A DNA stretch of 64,000 nt, from assembly GCF_005222485.1 (NCBI RefSeq), contig NZ_CP029078.1, forward strand, positions 558,001-622,000, in the 5' to 3' direction. Positions 28,042 to 36,828 of this stretch are shown here, piece after piece. A program made the position numbers and the translations under genes. This stretch comes from Streptomyces griseoviridis (GTDB lineage Bacteria; Actinomycetota; Actinomycetes; Streptomycetales; Streptomycetaceae). Under the pieces are notes generated by a model. That model was not told where the DNA came from and did not search any database. It saw nothing but the letters and a program-made list of their open reading frames with translations. Position 1 is the first letter of the stretch, and the number at the start of each line of letters is the position of its first letter.

Positions 28042-28497
28042 CCGTCACCATCGGTTCTGGAGGGGGCGTTCGCGCCGGTGACGGCGGAACTGACCGCCTG
28101 CGGCCTGCCGGTCACCGGGCGGATTCCGGTGCGGGGCGCGCCGATGACGCACGACTTCGCAACGGATGACGGTGATCCGCGCCACGGCCGGGTGCGGCAG
28201 CGGACGCTGGACGACAGGCCCCAAGAGTTCCCGCAGGCGAACGGGTCGCTGGTGGCCAGGCGGCACCGGTACGGCTACGCGGTGGGCGAGGCGGTGTTCG
28301 TGCCGCGCGACCCGGGCGCCCGCGCGGCGGCCGAGGACGACGGGTACGCGCCTGCGTACGCCCATGATCCGGACCGGGGCGCCGCCGACCCGCTGATCCT
28401 GGCCGACCAGGACTTCACCGGCGAGCCGGTGGCCCGGGTGCACCTGCCGGGACGGAGGCCGCTCGGCCTCCGCAGGAACCGGATTCCGGACGCGTGA
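28042..28497 (+). pseudogene. Remnant of a carotenoid oxygenase (RPE65/lignostilbene dioxygenase family)
   Basis: The frame first reads VLEGAFAPVTAELTACGLPVTGRIP, of which LEGAFAPV and LPVTGRIP are the hallmark N-terminus of carotenoid cleavage oxygenases; it then jumps to PMTHDFA (normally mid-protein, MMHDFA) and to the C-terminal part TLDDRPQEFPQANGSLVARR, EDDGYAPAY, DFTGEPVARVHLPGR. About 150 codons remain of an expected 450 or more. The terminal iron-ligand motif (HGNW-like) reads LGLRRNRIPDA. Large internal deletions, no ribosome site and loss of metal ligands mark a dead gene. Its GTG at 28078 could still open a 139-codon frame. Confidence 0.75.
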
Positions 28498-28525
28498 ACG
28501 GCCGCCATGAGCGATGGTGGACGGT

Positions 28526-29041
28526 ATGCACGCACGGGACATTCTCATCGACGGCTTCGACCGGATCCGCGACGAGGTGCACGCGACCGTCGAGAGCCTC
28601 GGCACGGACGCCCTCAACGCCCGGCCCGACCACGACGCCAACTCCGTCGCATGGCTGGTCTGGCATCTGACCCGGGTCCAGGACGACCATGTGGCCGACG
28701 CCTTCGGCCTCGACCAGGTGTGGCCGACGGGGGGCTGGCAGAAGCGGTTCGGCCTCGACCTGCCCCCCTTGGACACCGGGTACGGGCACAGCGCGGCCCG
28801 GGTCGCCAAGGTGCGCGTCGACTCGGGGAAGCTGCTGACCGGCTACTACGACGCCGTCCACGAGCAGACCCTCGGGGCGCTGCGGGGGATGACGGCGAAG
28901 GACCTCGACCGGGTCGTGGACGAGCGCTGGGACCCTCCGGTCACCGTGGGGGTGCGGCTGGTGAGCGTCCTGTCCGACGACCTCCAGCACGTCGGACAGG
29001 CCGCCTACCTGCGCGGGCTCCTTCAGACCAGCTCGGCGTAG
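28526..29041 (+). CDS. DinB / mycothiol-transferase-like protein (DUF664)
   Basis: 171 residues forming the DinB four-helix bundle. The metal-binding histidines are visible in [19 protein letters not shown] and [18 protein letters not shown]. Relatives use mycothiol in actinobacteria for thiol transfer and detoxification (family knowledge). ATG 28526 gives the usual [13 protein letters not shown] beginning; ATG 28514 is in frame. The 3' end overlaps the convergent adenosine deaminase by 19 bp. Confidence 0.85.
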   Translation: MHARDILIDGFDRIRDEVHATVESLGTDALNARPDHDANSVAWLVWHLTRVQDDHVADAFGLDQVWPTGGWQKRFGLDLPPLDTGYGHSAARVAKVRVDSGKLLTGYYDAVHEQTLGALRGMTAKDLDRVVDERWDPPVTVGVRLVSVLSDDLQHVGQAAYLRGLLQTSSA

Positions 29042-30090
29042 CCGGGCAGGACGACGTCCTCGATGAGGGCCGTGCGCTCGTCGTAGGGCAGGAAGGCGCT
29101 CTTGAGGGCGTTCACCGTGACCGTGCGCAGGTCCCGCGCCGTCCATCCGGCGTGCTCGACCAGCAGGGCCATCTCGCGGGTCATCGTGGTGCCGGACACC
29201 AGCCGGTTGTCGGTGTTGAGGGTGACCCGGAAGCCGAGGTCCTTGAGCGCGGTGATGGGGTGCTCGGCGATGGAGGTGGCGGCGCCGGTCTGGAGGTTGG
29301 AGGTGGGGCACATCTCCAGGGCGATCCGGCGGTCGCGGACCCAGCCGGCGAGCCGGCCGAGCTTGCCGTCGACGATGTCCTCGGTGATCCGCACGCCGTG
29401 GCCGATCCGCTGGGCGCCGCACACCTGGAGCGCCTGGTGGATGCTGGGCAGGCCGTGCGCCTCACCCGCGTGGATGGTGAACGGCACGCTCTCGGCGCGC
29501 AGGTGCCGGAAGGCGTCGAGGTGGTCGGCGGGCGGGAAGCCGTCCTCGGCGCCCGCGATGTCGAAGCCGACGACCCCGGCGTCCCGGAACGCCACGGCGA
29601 GGTCGGCGGCCTCCCGCACCCGGTCGAACATGCGCATGCCGCAGAGCAGGGTGCCGACCCGCACCGGGGTGCCGGCCGCCGCGGCCTTGGCCATGCCCGC
29701 CGCCAGCCCCTCCTGGACGGTCTCGACGACCTCCGCGAGGCCCAGTCCGCCGCTCAGCATCAGCTCGGGGGCGTAGCGGACCTCGGCGTAGACGACACCG
29801 TCGGCGGCCAGGTCGAGGACGTACTCCTCGGCGGTGCGCAGCAGGCCCTCGCGGGTCTGCATCACGGCCAGGGTGTGCTCGAAGGTGGCTATGTAGCGGA
29901 CCAGGTCGCCGGAGTCGGCGGCCGCGACGTACCAGGCGGCCAGCTCGTCGGGGTCGGTGGTGGGCAACTGGTGGCCGATCTGGGCCGAGAGTTCGACGAC
30001 GGTGGCGGGGCGCAGTCCGCCGTCGAGGTGGTCGTGCAGGACGGCCTTGGGCAGGCGGCGCAGGGCGGTGTCGGTGAGCGGCGCGGTCAT
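29023..30090 (-). CDS. add: Adenosine deaminase
   Basis: 355 residues. Zinc ligands and catalytic residues: HDHLDGG (His19 and His21), TIHAGEAHG (His/Glu), HGVRI and [10 protein letters not shown] (Asp). It hydrolyses adenosine or deoxyadenosine to inosine in purine salvage. Length is normal for bacterial Add. The start is ATG 30090 ([20 protein letters not shown]). It shares its terminus with the DinB gene and may be transcribed with the VOC gene upstream. Confidence 0.93.
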   Translation of the reverse strand: MTAPLTDTALRRLPKAVLHDHLDGGLRPATVVELSAQIGHQLPTTDPDELAAWYVAAADSGDLVRYIATFEHTLAVMQTREGLLRTAEEYVLDLAADGVVYAEVRYAPELMLSGGLGLAEVVETVQEGLAAGMAKAAAAGTPVRVGTLLCGMRMFDRVREAADLAVAFRDAGVVGFDIAGAEDGFPPADHLDAFRHLRAESVPFTIHAGEAHGLPSIHQALQVCGAQRIGHGVRITEDIVDGKLGRLAGWVRDRRIALEMCPTSNLQTGAATSIAEHPITALKDLGFRVTLNTDNRLVSGTTMTREMALLVEHAGWTARDLRTVTVNALKSAFLPYDERTALIEDVVLPGYAELV

Positions 30091-30127
30091 GTGCGTTCTT
30101 TCTCTGTCCTGTGGAGTGGCGCGGGGG

Positions 30128-30523
30128 TCACGGTCGGGCGGGCTCGAGCAGGTCCCAGCGGTTTCCGTACAGGTCCTGGAAGACGGCGACGGAACCGTAG
30201 GGCTCGTGCCTGGGCTCCTCGAGGAATCTCACGCCCGCGGCGAGCATGCGGGCGTGGTCGCGGGCGAAGTCCTCGGTGTGCAGGAAGAAGCCGACCCGCC
30301 CGCCGGTCTGGTCACCGATCCGGCCGCGCTGCGCCTCGTTCTTCGTGCGGGCCAGCAGCATTCCGGTGCCGGTGCCGTCCGGTCCTGGCGCGACGACGAC
30401 CCAGCGGGTGCCGTCCGGGCGCGGGGCGTCCTCGACGAGCCGGAACCCGAGGGCGTCGACGTAGAAGCGGATCGCCTCGTCGTAGTCGTCGACGACGAGG
30501 GTGACCAGGGCGATACGGCTCAT
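30128..30523 (-). CDS. VOC family glyoxalase-like protein
   Basis: 131 residues, one VOC domain: [20 protein letters not shown] at the N-terminus and [19 protein letters not shown] at the C-terminus, a typical metal-dependent glyoxalase/dioxygenase-like protein of unknown substrate. It lies 37 bp upstream of add on the same strand. An AT-rich near-palindrome (30558-30571) lies upstream and contains a possible -10 box, TATAAC, on this strand. Confidence 0.85.
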   Translation of the reverse strand: MSRIALVTLVVDDYDEAIRFYVDALGFRLVEDAPRPDGTRWVVVAPGPDGTGTGMLLARTKNEAQRGRIGDQTGGRVGFFLHTEDFARDHARMLAAGVRFLEEPRHEPYGSVAVFQDLYGNRWDLLEPARP

Positions 30524-30557
30524 CTCGGCCTCTCGATCGGAGTGATTGACGGGTGAG

Positions 30558-30571
30558 GTTATACGTAAAAC
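30558..30571 (-). promoter_or_regulatory. Near-palindromic promoter element of VOC-add unit
   Basis: GTTATACGTAAAAC is palindromic except for one symmetric mismatch pair. On the minus strand it contains TATAAC 35-45 bp before the VOC start. Confidence 0.35.
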
Positions 30572-30641
30572 TTCACGGACGCCAGTCAGCGGCCCCGACT
30601 GGTCGAGCAGCTGGGGCGGGACCGGTCGGGGCCTGTGCTCA

Positions 30642-30715
30642 CTCCTCGGGATTCACCCCGCGGGACCCGCTCCTCGGAATTCACTCGTCGGAATTCACCC
30701 CTCGGGGTTCACCGG
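30642..30715. repeat. Imperfect direct repeats of TCGGRATTCACC type
   Basis: Four imperfect copies of a CCTCGGGATTCACC-like phrase occur just downstream of and into the 3' end of the aldo/keto reductase at 30695. Confidence 0.65.
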
Positions 30716-31633
30716 AGCCGGGCCCGCGCGCAGCGCGTCGAGGCGCTTCAGGTCGTCGTCCGTCAGGCGCAGCGCGCCCGCCGCCACGTTCTCCGCGAGG
30801 TGGTCGGGGTTGCCGGTGCCGGGGATGGCCAGGACGTGCGGGCCCCGGCTCAGGACCCAGGCGATGCGGACCTGGGCGGGCGTGGCGCCGTGGGCGCGGG
30901 CGACGGCCAGGACCTCGTCGTGGTCGGGGCCGGTGACGGCCCTTTCGCCGTGCCGGCCGGCGACCGCGTAGTACGGGACGAACGCGATGCCCTGTTCACC
31001 GCAGAGCCGCAGGATCGCGTCCGCGTCGGACGCGGCCTGGTCGGAGCCCGCGGGGTCGAGGCCGTAGCGGTTCTGCACCGCGACGACCGGCGCGATGGCC
31101 TGCGCCTCGGCGAGGTGCCTGGGCTCGATCTGGGAGACGCCGAGGTGCCGGATCAGGCCCGCGTCGCGGAGTGCGGCGAGGGCGCCGAAGTGCTCGGCGA
31201 TCGAGTCCTGGCGCATCCGGCGCAGATAGACCAGGTCGAGATGGTCCCGGCCGAGCTGGCGCAGGTTCTCCTCGACATGGCCGCGCAGTTCGTCGGGCCG
31301 GGCCGCCGTGCCCCACTCGCCCCGCTGGTCGCGGTAGGGGCCGACCTTGGTGGCGATGAGGAGGTCGTCTCGGTAGGGGGCGAGGGCGCGGTTGATGAGT
31401 TCGTTGGCGGAGCGCAGCCGGGAGAAGTAGAAGGCGGCCGTGTCGATGTGGTCGACGCCCCGCGCGACGGCCTCGCGCAGCACGGCGAGGGAGCGGTCCC
31501 GGTCGCTCGGGGTGCCGAGATGGAAGGCGGCGCTGCCCGTCAGCCGCATCGCGCCGAAGCCCATGCGGTTGACGGTCAGGCCGGCCAGTTCCCACCTGCC
31601 GGCGGCGTCCGCGGTGATGGTCCGTGAGGTCAT
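30695..31633 (-). CDS. Aldo/keto reductase (His-lacking subgroup)
   Basis: 312 residues. Asp and Tyr lie in HIDTAAFYFSR and Lys in ATKVGPY, but the usual His is replaced by Arg (LVYLRRMRQ), a variant seen in an actinobacterial subgroup. C-terminal signature: AIPGTGNPDHLAEN. ATG 31633 (MTSRTIT) is preferred; a GTG at 31651 is in frame. The substrate is unknown. Confidence 0.85.
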   Translation of the reverse strand: MTSRTITADAAGRWELAGLTVNRMGFGAMRLTGSAAFHLGTPSDRDRSLAVLREAVARGVDHIDTAAFYFSRLRSANELINRALAPYRDDLLIATKVGPYRDQRGEWGTAARPDELRGHVEENLRQLGRDHLDLVYLRRMRQDSIAEHFGALAALRDAGLIRHLGVSQIEPRHLAEAQAIAPVVAVQNRYGLDPAGSDQAASDADAILRLCGEQGIAFVPYYAVAGRHGERAVTGPDHDEVLAVARAHGATPAQVRIAWVLSRGPHVLAIPGTGNPDHLAENVAAGALRLTDDDLKRLDALRAGPAPVNPEG

Positions 31634-31674
31634 CGGCGGAGTCTCGCACACGCCCGGGTCAGGTCAGGGGCGGT

Positions 31675-33054
31675 TCACGGGTAGACGTAGGAGTTGAGGG
31701 AGGCGACGGCGGACGCGATGTCGCCGAGGTCGTAGCGGTCGACGGCGAGGAAGGTGGGCTTCGCGCGGGCGGCCGGCTGGCAGAACCGCCGGGCCCGGTC
31801 GGCGAGTTTGGTGTTGTCCGTGGTGGCCGTGGCGGTGACGGTGGTGTCGCGGAAGTGGTTCATCACGAACAGCGGGCGGAAGGCGCCCTCGGTGCGGGTC
31901 AGCGGAATGTTGCTGTTGGCGTCGTACCAGCGGCTGTAGCAGGACCAGTCGGACGAGGAGGCGCCCGAGCCCATGGACCAGTAGTTCTCCACGGTCCACT
32001 CGCGCTGGTACATCACGCCGAAGCTGTCCCGGGTGAGTCCGGCGGACTCGTCGGCGGAGCGGCTGTGGTCGGTGAAGATCAGCAGCCGCTGTCCCGCGGC
32101 GACCATGTCGGCGGTCCTGGGCCAGCCGTTCTGGCGGACGCCGGTCCTGTCGGGGCGGTAGAGGACGTCGGACAGACCGGCCACGCGGGCGAGTTCGCCG
32201 CGCAGTACCCCGGGGTCGACGTAGTCCTCCAGGAAGACGGTGGCGATCTGGTCGGGGTGCGCCTTGAGGAAGTCGACGATGCGCTGGAGGTCGACCCAGA
32301 GCGCGACGGGCCTGCTGACCAGCGTGCAGCTGTTGTGGCAGAGGATGGCGCCGTCCGGGGTCTGGTGGATGTCCAGCATGAACCCGCGTACCCCGTCGGC
32401 GAGTTGGCGGTCGATGCCGCGCGCCTGGTTGGGGAAGAGGTTCACGAAGGGGGGTGCGAAGCCGCCGTCGACGCCGTTGGCGTAGGCGTTGTGGGCGGTG
32501 AGGAAGGTGACCTGGTCGAGGGTGCGCTGGTCGGCGGGCGGCATCGGGCGGGTCGCGGGTGCGACGGGGGTGAGGTACCAGGTGGCGAGGGTTCCGGCGG
32601 GGCCGACGGCGAGCTGGTCGGGGTAGTTGGCACCGGCCGGCTTGGCGGCGACGGTCAAGTACCCTTCCGCGCCCGGGGTCTTGAGGGTGTACTGGTCGGC
32701 GCCGGAGGGTGCGATGTCCCAGAGGGCGTCGGGGCTCGCGCAGCCGACGGTCCTGGCGGCGGTCCCGGAGCGGCCGAGACAGTTGCCCACCGCGTCCGCG
32801 CTCTCCAGGACGTAGGAGGCCCCGCTCGCCCTCAGCGTCCACTGCTGGCGGTCCTCGTTGCCCTTGGGTCTGTGCTGCTCGACCGCTCCCGCGTCGTCGG
32901 CCGCGTTGAGGCCGGTCGTCGCGCTCTGGACGTAGTAGGCGCCGGGTGCGGGTACCGCGGCGGCGGCGTGCGCCGTGGGCGCCGTGCCGGTGGGGGCCAT
33001 GACGGTGGCCGCGAGCGCGGCGGCCGTCGCGAGCAGGGCGTGGGGGGTGCGCAT
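31675..33054 (-). CDS. Secreted PI-PLC-like phosphodiesterase with N-terminal beta-trefoil-like domain
   Basis: 459 residues. A signal peptide (about residues 1-30, MRTPHALLATAAALAATVMA, AHA cleavage site) is followed by a lectin-like region (GAYYVQSATTGLNA, WTLRASG) and a PLC X-type domain with the catalytic histidines in LTAHNAY and MLDIHQ and a disulfide-like CHNSC. It probably cleaves glycerophosphodiester or phosphoinositide bonds outside the cell. AAGGAAGG precedes the ATG. Confidence 0.85.
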   Translation of the reverse strand: MRTPHALLATAAALAATVMAPTGTAPTAHAAAAVPAPGAYYVQSATTGLNAADDAGAVEQHRPKGNEDRQQWTLRASGASYVLESADAVGNCLGRSGTAARTVGCASPDALWDIAPSGADQYTLKTPGAEGYLTVAAKPAGANYPDQLAVGPAGTLATWYLTPVAPATRPMPPADQRTLDQVTFLTAHNAYANGVDGGFAPPFVNLFPNQARGIDRQLADGVRGFMLDIHQTPDGAILCHNSCTLVSRPVALWVDLQRIVDFLKAHPDQIATVFLEDYVDPGVLRGELARVAGLSDVLYRPDRTGVRQNGWPRTADMVAAGQRLLIFTDHSRSADESAGLTRDSFGVMYQREWTVENYWSMGSGASSSDWSCYSRWYDANSNIPLTRTEGAFRPLFVMNHFRDTTVTATATTDNTKLADRARRFCQPAARAKPTFLAVDRYDLGDIASAVASLNSYVYP

Positions 33055-33390
33055 GGGTCTGCCTTCCTTCCGGACGGGCGCCGTGACGGCACCCGCGACT
33101 GAAAGTCAGGGGCATGACACCACGACTCCCCCACGGCCGTCACCGGTTCGGCCGGGCACATGAAGAACTCCGATGAATCGCACGCCAGGCGAGCAGGTCG
33201 CACGCGCGATTCCCGTCAACGGCAGCCGTTCTAGGGGATGTTGTGCGCACCTGGGGGGTGAATGCCGCGACGGCGTCGCGCACCGGATAGGGGCGGTTCG
33301 CCTCGAAGGCCGCGCCGGGCAGGGGCGGTTGTCGGGCGGGGGCGGTTGGCTGCGCGCGGCTGTTGACAGGGAGCGGCGGTTGGCCGCGCG

Positions 33391-33553
33391 GGGTGGGCGC
33401 GACGCTGGTCGGTGGGTGCCCCGCGTCCGCCGCCGCGGGGTGGGCGCGACGCTTGTCGGTCGGTCCGCCGCGTCCGCCGCCGCGGAGTGGGCGCGACGCT
33501 GGTCGGTCGGTCCGCCGCGCCCGCCGCCGCGGAGTGGGCGCGACGCCCGTCCG
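33391..33553. repeat. 47-bp tandem repeat, three full copies plus a partial
   Basis: Units start at 33391, 33438, 33485 and 33532, each opening GGGTGGGCGCGACGC or GAGTGGGCGCGACGC and ending CCGCCGCCGCG. The unit length is not a multiple of three. Confidence 0.88.
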
Positions 33554-33570
33554 TAGCCTCCCTCGCTCGC

Positions 33571-33790
33571 CACCGCGCCTGCCCATGACTTCCCCCGTTC
33601 ACCGCTGCACCCGTCCGCCCCCGCCCCCCGCGTTCACCGCCGCACCCGTCCGCCCGTCCCCCGTTCTCACCGCCACGCCTGCCCGCGCGTCCCCCGCCTC
33701 CACCGCCGCACCCGTCCGCCCGCCCCCGGCTCCCACCGCCACACCTGCCCGCGCGCCCCCGCCCCCATCACCGCGCAGGCCCGTGCCCGT
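33571..33790. repeat. ~33-bp C-rich tandem repeat, about seven copies
   Basis: CACCG(C/T)-anchored units begin at 33571, 33600, 33635, 33668, 33701, 33734 and 33769. Two alternating versions occur (CACCCGTCCGCCC and CACCTGCCCGCGC types). The region is strongly C-rich on the plus strand. Confidence 0.8.
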
Positions 33791-33953
33791 ACGAACAGCC
33801 TTTAATCGCAAAGCCGTTCACCTACCTGGGGGTGGCGCGCACACGTTGGGGGTGATCGACCCGGAGGATCTTCCACGCGGTGTCATCGCGTGAATACCTT
33901 TGGTGACCGTGCCGAATGGGACGTTCCCCGGTACGGAGCCGAAGGGCGATCGC

Positions 33954-35006
33954 ATGTCCAGATCCCGTCTGCCAGCCGCTGTCCGCGCGGTGTTCGCCAC
34001 CGCCACGGCACTCGCCGCCGTGCTGTCGGTGTTCACCCCGGTCTCGGCGGCGCCGTCCGCCGCGGCCGGGCCGCCGAGGTATGTCGCTCTGGGCGACTCG
34101 TACAGCGCCAATGTCTTTGTCCGCCCGTGGAATCCCACCGACGGCTGCGGCCGCTCCTACCGGAACTACCCGCACCAGGTCGCCGAGGAGCTGGGGCTGC
34201 GCCTGGTGGACGTCACCTGTGGCGCGGCCGAGGTGCAGGACGGTGTGCTGGGCCCGCAGCCGTCCTCGAAGGTCCTCGGTCCGCCCTCCGCGCCGACCGC
34301 GGGCGGCTGGCCGGCCAGGCCCGCGCAGATCGAGCGCCTGCGCGCCGACACCGACTACGTGAGCGTCGGCATCGGCGGCAACTCCCTCGGCTTCGGCGAG
34401 ATCGTGACCCAGTGCCTCAAACGCGGTCTGACCACCCTCGGCCTCGGCACCCCCTGCACCAAGCACTACACCAGCGGCGAGGGCCGCGACTGGCTGGCCG
34501 GAAGGTTCGCGCAACTGGACGGCGAGTTCGGGCGGATGATGACCCGGATCCGCGAGCGCGCCCCGCACGCCCGGGTCGCACTGGTCGGCTACCCGGCGAT
34601 CGTCCCCACCAACTCCGGTTGCCACTGGGGCGTCTGGCGCCAGCTGGGCACCGTCGCCAAGGGCGACATGCCCTGGCTCGACGGGCTGGAGCGGCGGCTC
34701 AACAGCCTGATCGCCGAGCAGGCCGCCGCCCACGGCGCGACCTACGTCGACACCTACGGGCCCAGCAGGGCTCACGGACTGTGCGCGGGCGCGGGGCAGA
34801 AGTGGATGTACGGGGTCCGCGACGACCTCACCGGCGACGGCGACCAGACGGACCCGCCCGCGCGCCTGTGCGCCCTGCTCCCCGGCACCGGCGCGACGTG
34901 CACCTTCGTCCACCCGAACGCCCTCGGCGCGGACAACCAGGCCCGTCAGCTGCGGGCCGCCTTCGAACGGTTCCGTGCCCCGGTCCCGGCAGCCCAGCGT
35001 TCCTGA
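33954..35006 (+). CDS. Secreted SGNH/GDSL lipase-esterase
   Basis: 350 residues. A signal peptide (about 1-38, with VRAVFATATALAAVLSVF and a PVSA-A cleavage region) is followed by catalytic block I ALGDSYSAN, block III GIGGNSLGFG and block V FVHPNALGADNQ with the Asp/His pair. Six cysteines suggest disulfides. It is close in layout to known Streptomyces extracellular GDSL lipases. GAAGGG (33941-33946) lies 7 bp before ATG 33954. Confidence 0.88.
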   Translation: MSRSRLPAAVRAVFATATALAAVLSVFTPVSAAPSAAAGPPRYVALGDSYSANVFVRPWNPTDGCGRSYRNYPHQVAEELGLRLVDVTCGAAEVQDGVLGPQPSSKVLGPPSAPTAGGWPARPAQIERLRADTDYVSVGIGGNSLGFGEIVTQCLKRGLTTLGLGTPCTKHYTSGEGRDWLAGRFAQLDGEFGRMMTRIRERAPHARVALVGYPAIVPTNSGCHWGVWRQLGTVAKGDMPWLDGLERRLNSLIAEQAAAHGATYVDTYGPSRAHGLCAGAGQKWMYGVRDDLTGDGDQTDPPARLCALLPGTGATCTFVHPNALGADNQARQLRAAFERFRAPVPAAQRS

Positions 35007-35296
35007 CGGTGGGCACCGCCCGCCCGTGCGGGCGCGTCCCGCGCGGCACGTGAGCGCGGGCGCACACGGCGTGCGCGGCGCCGAGCCCGCGGCGCGCGGC
35101 CCGCGCAGGTGAGCGCGGGCGGTGCGGGCGCCCCGCTGATCCGCTTCCAGCCCGCGCCCTGGCCCCCAACTCCCTTACGGAAAACGGCCGCACCTCACCG
35201 AGGTGCGGCCGCGGTGCCGGGCCGTGAGGGGCCCTGACCGGCGTCGTCCGCACCGGTCACGGTCGCTGACCGGCAGTCAGCTCCCGGCCAGCCCGG
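35007..35296. other. Convergent intergenic region
   Basis: GC-rich spacer without a credible gene. It contains CGCGGGCG-type short repeats and the hairpin at 35185-35211. Confidence 0.55.
35185..35211. terminator. Bidirectional terminator hairpin
   Basis: 35185-35196 pairs perfectly with 35200-35211 (12 bp, 3-nt ACC loop), with AAAA on its left side acting as a U-tract for minus-strand transcripts. Confidence 0.75.
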
Positions 35297-36619
35297 TCAG
35301 CTCAGCGGCTTGCGCAGGACCGCCTTGCGGTGGCTGAACGTCTCCAAGGAGTACCGGCCGTGGTAGTTGCCCATGCCGCTCTCCCCCACCCCGCCGAACG
35401 GCAGGTCGGAGACGGTGAGATGGGCGAGCGGCAGACCGTGTCCGAGGCCGCCCGACGACGTCTCGGCGGCGATCCGGTCCCGCGTCCCCTCGGACTCCGT
35501 GAACACGTACAGGGCGAGCGGCTTGTCCCGGTCGTTGATGAAGTCGATCGCGTCGTCGAGGCCGGGCACCGTGACGATCGGCAGGATCGGACCGAAGATC
35601 TCCTCCCCCATGACGGGCGACGACGGCTCGACGTCGGCGAGCACGGTCGGCGCGATGTACTTCACGGCCCGGTCGGTGTCGCCACCGACGACCACCCGGC
35701 CGGAGTCGAGCAGCCCCGAGAGCCGGTCGAAATGGCGCTCGTTGATGATCCGCCCGTACTCGCCTGACGCCTTCGGGTCGGCGCCGAACAGCGTCTCGAC
35801 GGAGCGGGCGAGGGCCGGTTCGAGCGCGGCGGCGGTCGCCGGGTCGGTCAGCACGTAGTCGGGGGCCACACAGGTCTGTCCCGCGTTCAGGAACTTGCCG
35901 CGCGCCAACCGGTCGGCGACCAGCTGGACATCGGCGTCGCCGTCGACGAACGCCGGTGACTTGCCGCCGAGTTCGAGGGTGACCGGGGTGAGGTGTTCGG
36001 CCGCGGCCCGCAGCACGATCCGGCCGACGGCGCCGTTGCCGGTGTAGAAGATGTGGTCGAACCGCTCGGCCAGCAGCGCGGTCGTCTCCGGGACGCCGCC
36101 CTCGACGACGGCGAACGCGTCGGTGTCGAGGTAGGCGGGCAGCAGCCGGGCCAGCGCCGCCGAGGTGGCGGGTGCCAGCTCGCTCGGCTTGACGACCACG
36201 GCGTTCCCGGCGGCGAGCGCGCCGACCAGCGGGGCGAGCAGCAGTTGCACGGGGTAGTTCCAGGGGGCGATGACGAGGACGACGCCCAGCGGGTCGTACT
36301 GCGTCCAGGCGGTGGCGTCGGAGCCGAGGTGGGCCGGGACGGGCGCGGGCTCGGGGCGCAGCCAGTCGGCGAGGTGGTCGAGGGTGTGGTCGATCTCGCG
36401 GACGGTGAAGTCGATCTCGGTGCGCCGGGCCTCGGTGGTGCTCTTGCCGAGGTCGGCGTGGAGGGCGGCGGCCAGGTCGTCGCCGTCCTCGGTGAGCATC
36501 TCGCGCAGCCTGCGCAGCTGGTCCGTGCGCCACTCGACGGGCTTGGTGCGGCCGGTGCGGAAGGTGGCGCGCAGCCGGGCCACGATGTCGGCGGGCTGCT
36601 CGGGGGTGGTGGGGTTCAC
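35297..36619 (-). CDS. Aldehyde dehydrogenase, class 3 / YwdH-like
   Basis: 440 residues from GTG 36619 (CGAGG 4 bp upstream); ATG 36655 would add 12 residues. Motifs: [20 protein letters not shown] (N-terminal NAD site), [10 protein letters not shown] with the general base Glu, [14 protein letters not shown] with the catalytic Cys, and the C-terminal [16 protein letters not shown] typical of ALDH3. It oxidises medium/long-chain or aromatic aldehydes with NAD(P). The promoter seems overlaid by an inverted repeat at 36719-36745, suggesting repression. Confidence 0.88.
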   Translation of the reverse strand: MNPTTPEQPADIVARLRATFRTGRTKPVEWRTDQLRRLREMLTEDGDDLAAALHADLGKSTTEARRTEIDFTVREIDHTLDHLADWLRPEPAPVPAHLGSDATAWTQYDPLGVVLVIAPWNYPVQLLLAPLVGALAAGNAVVVKPSELAPATSAALARLLPAYLDTDAFAVVEGGVPETTALLAERFDHIFYTGNGAVGRIVLRAAAEHLTPVTLELGGKSPAFVDGDADVQLVADRLARGKFLNAGQTCVAPDYVLTDPATAAALEPALARSVETLFGADPKASGEYGRIINERHFDRLSGLLDSGRVVVGGDTDRAVKYIAPTVLADVEPSSPVMGEEIFGPILPIVTVPGLDDAIDFINDRDKPLALYVFTESEGTRDRIAAETSSGGLGHGLPLAHLTVSDLPFGGVGESGMGNYHGRYSLETFSHRKAVLRKPLS

Positions 36620-36718
36620 GGTGCCTCGCTGCTGCTGTGCGGCCTTGCGGCTCATGGACGGTGGGTCGGTGTCCCGATGGTCGGCGGGCGTGCGGCGGTC
36701 CCGCACCCCACCCCATCA

Positions 36719-36745
36719 GGTGTATATGCCAACCTTTCATACACC
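36719..36745 (-). promoter_or_regulatory. Inverted repeat overlapping aldehyde dehydrogenase promoter
   Basis: GGTGTAT (36719-36725) and ATACACC (36739-36745) form a 7-bp inverted repeat with a 13-bp spacer. On the minus strand a TATACA -10 box falls in it, with TTTTGG 17 bp upstream. No cognate regulator gene is adjacent. Confidence 0.5.
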
Positions 36746-36828
36746 AAAATAAATTCCCCCGCCGGACGGCGTCTCCCCGTGACGCGTCCCTCCCACCGGC
36801 CCCCTGCGTGACGCCCCGCCCTCTCCTG

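Larger units (their letters stand above)
33055..33953. other. 900-bp gene-free region with two tandem repeat arrays
   Basis: No convincing gene. It holds the upstream regions of the divergent PLC and GDSL genes, a 47-bp array (33391-33553), a ~33-bp array (33571-33790), and, at about 33795-33830, an AT-richer patch (AGCCTTTAATCGCAAAG) that could be the GDSL promoter. Open frames here are frame-shifted products of the repeats. Confidence 0.7.

Noticed and set aside
33391..33790. Possible CRISPR array
   Set aside because: Units are head-to-tail without unique spacers; no cas genes nearby.
33585..33893. Thr/Ala/Pro-rich frame of about 100 codons in the 33-bp array
   Set aside because: No ribosome site, composition is set by the repeat, and it runs into the promoter area of the GDSL gene.
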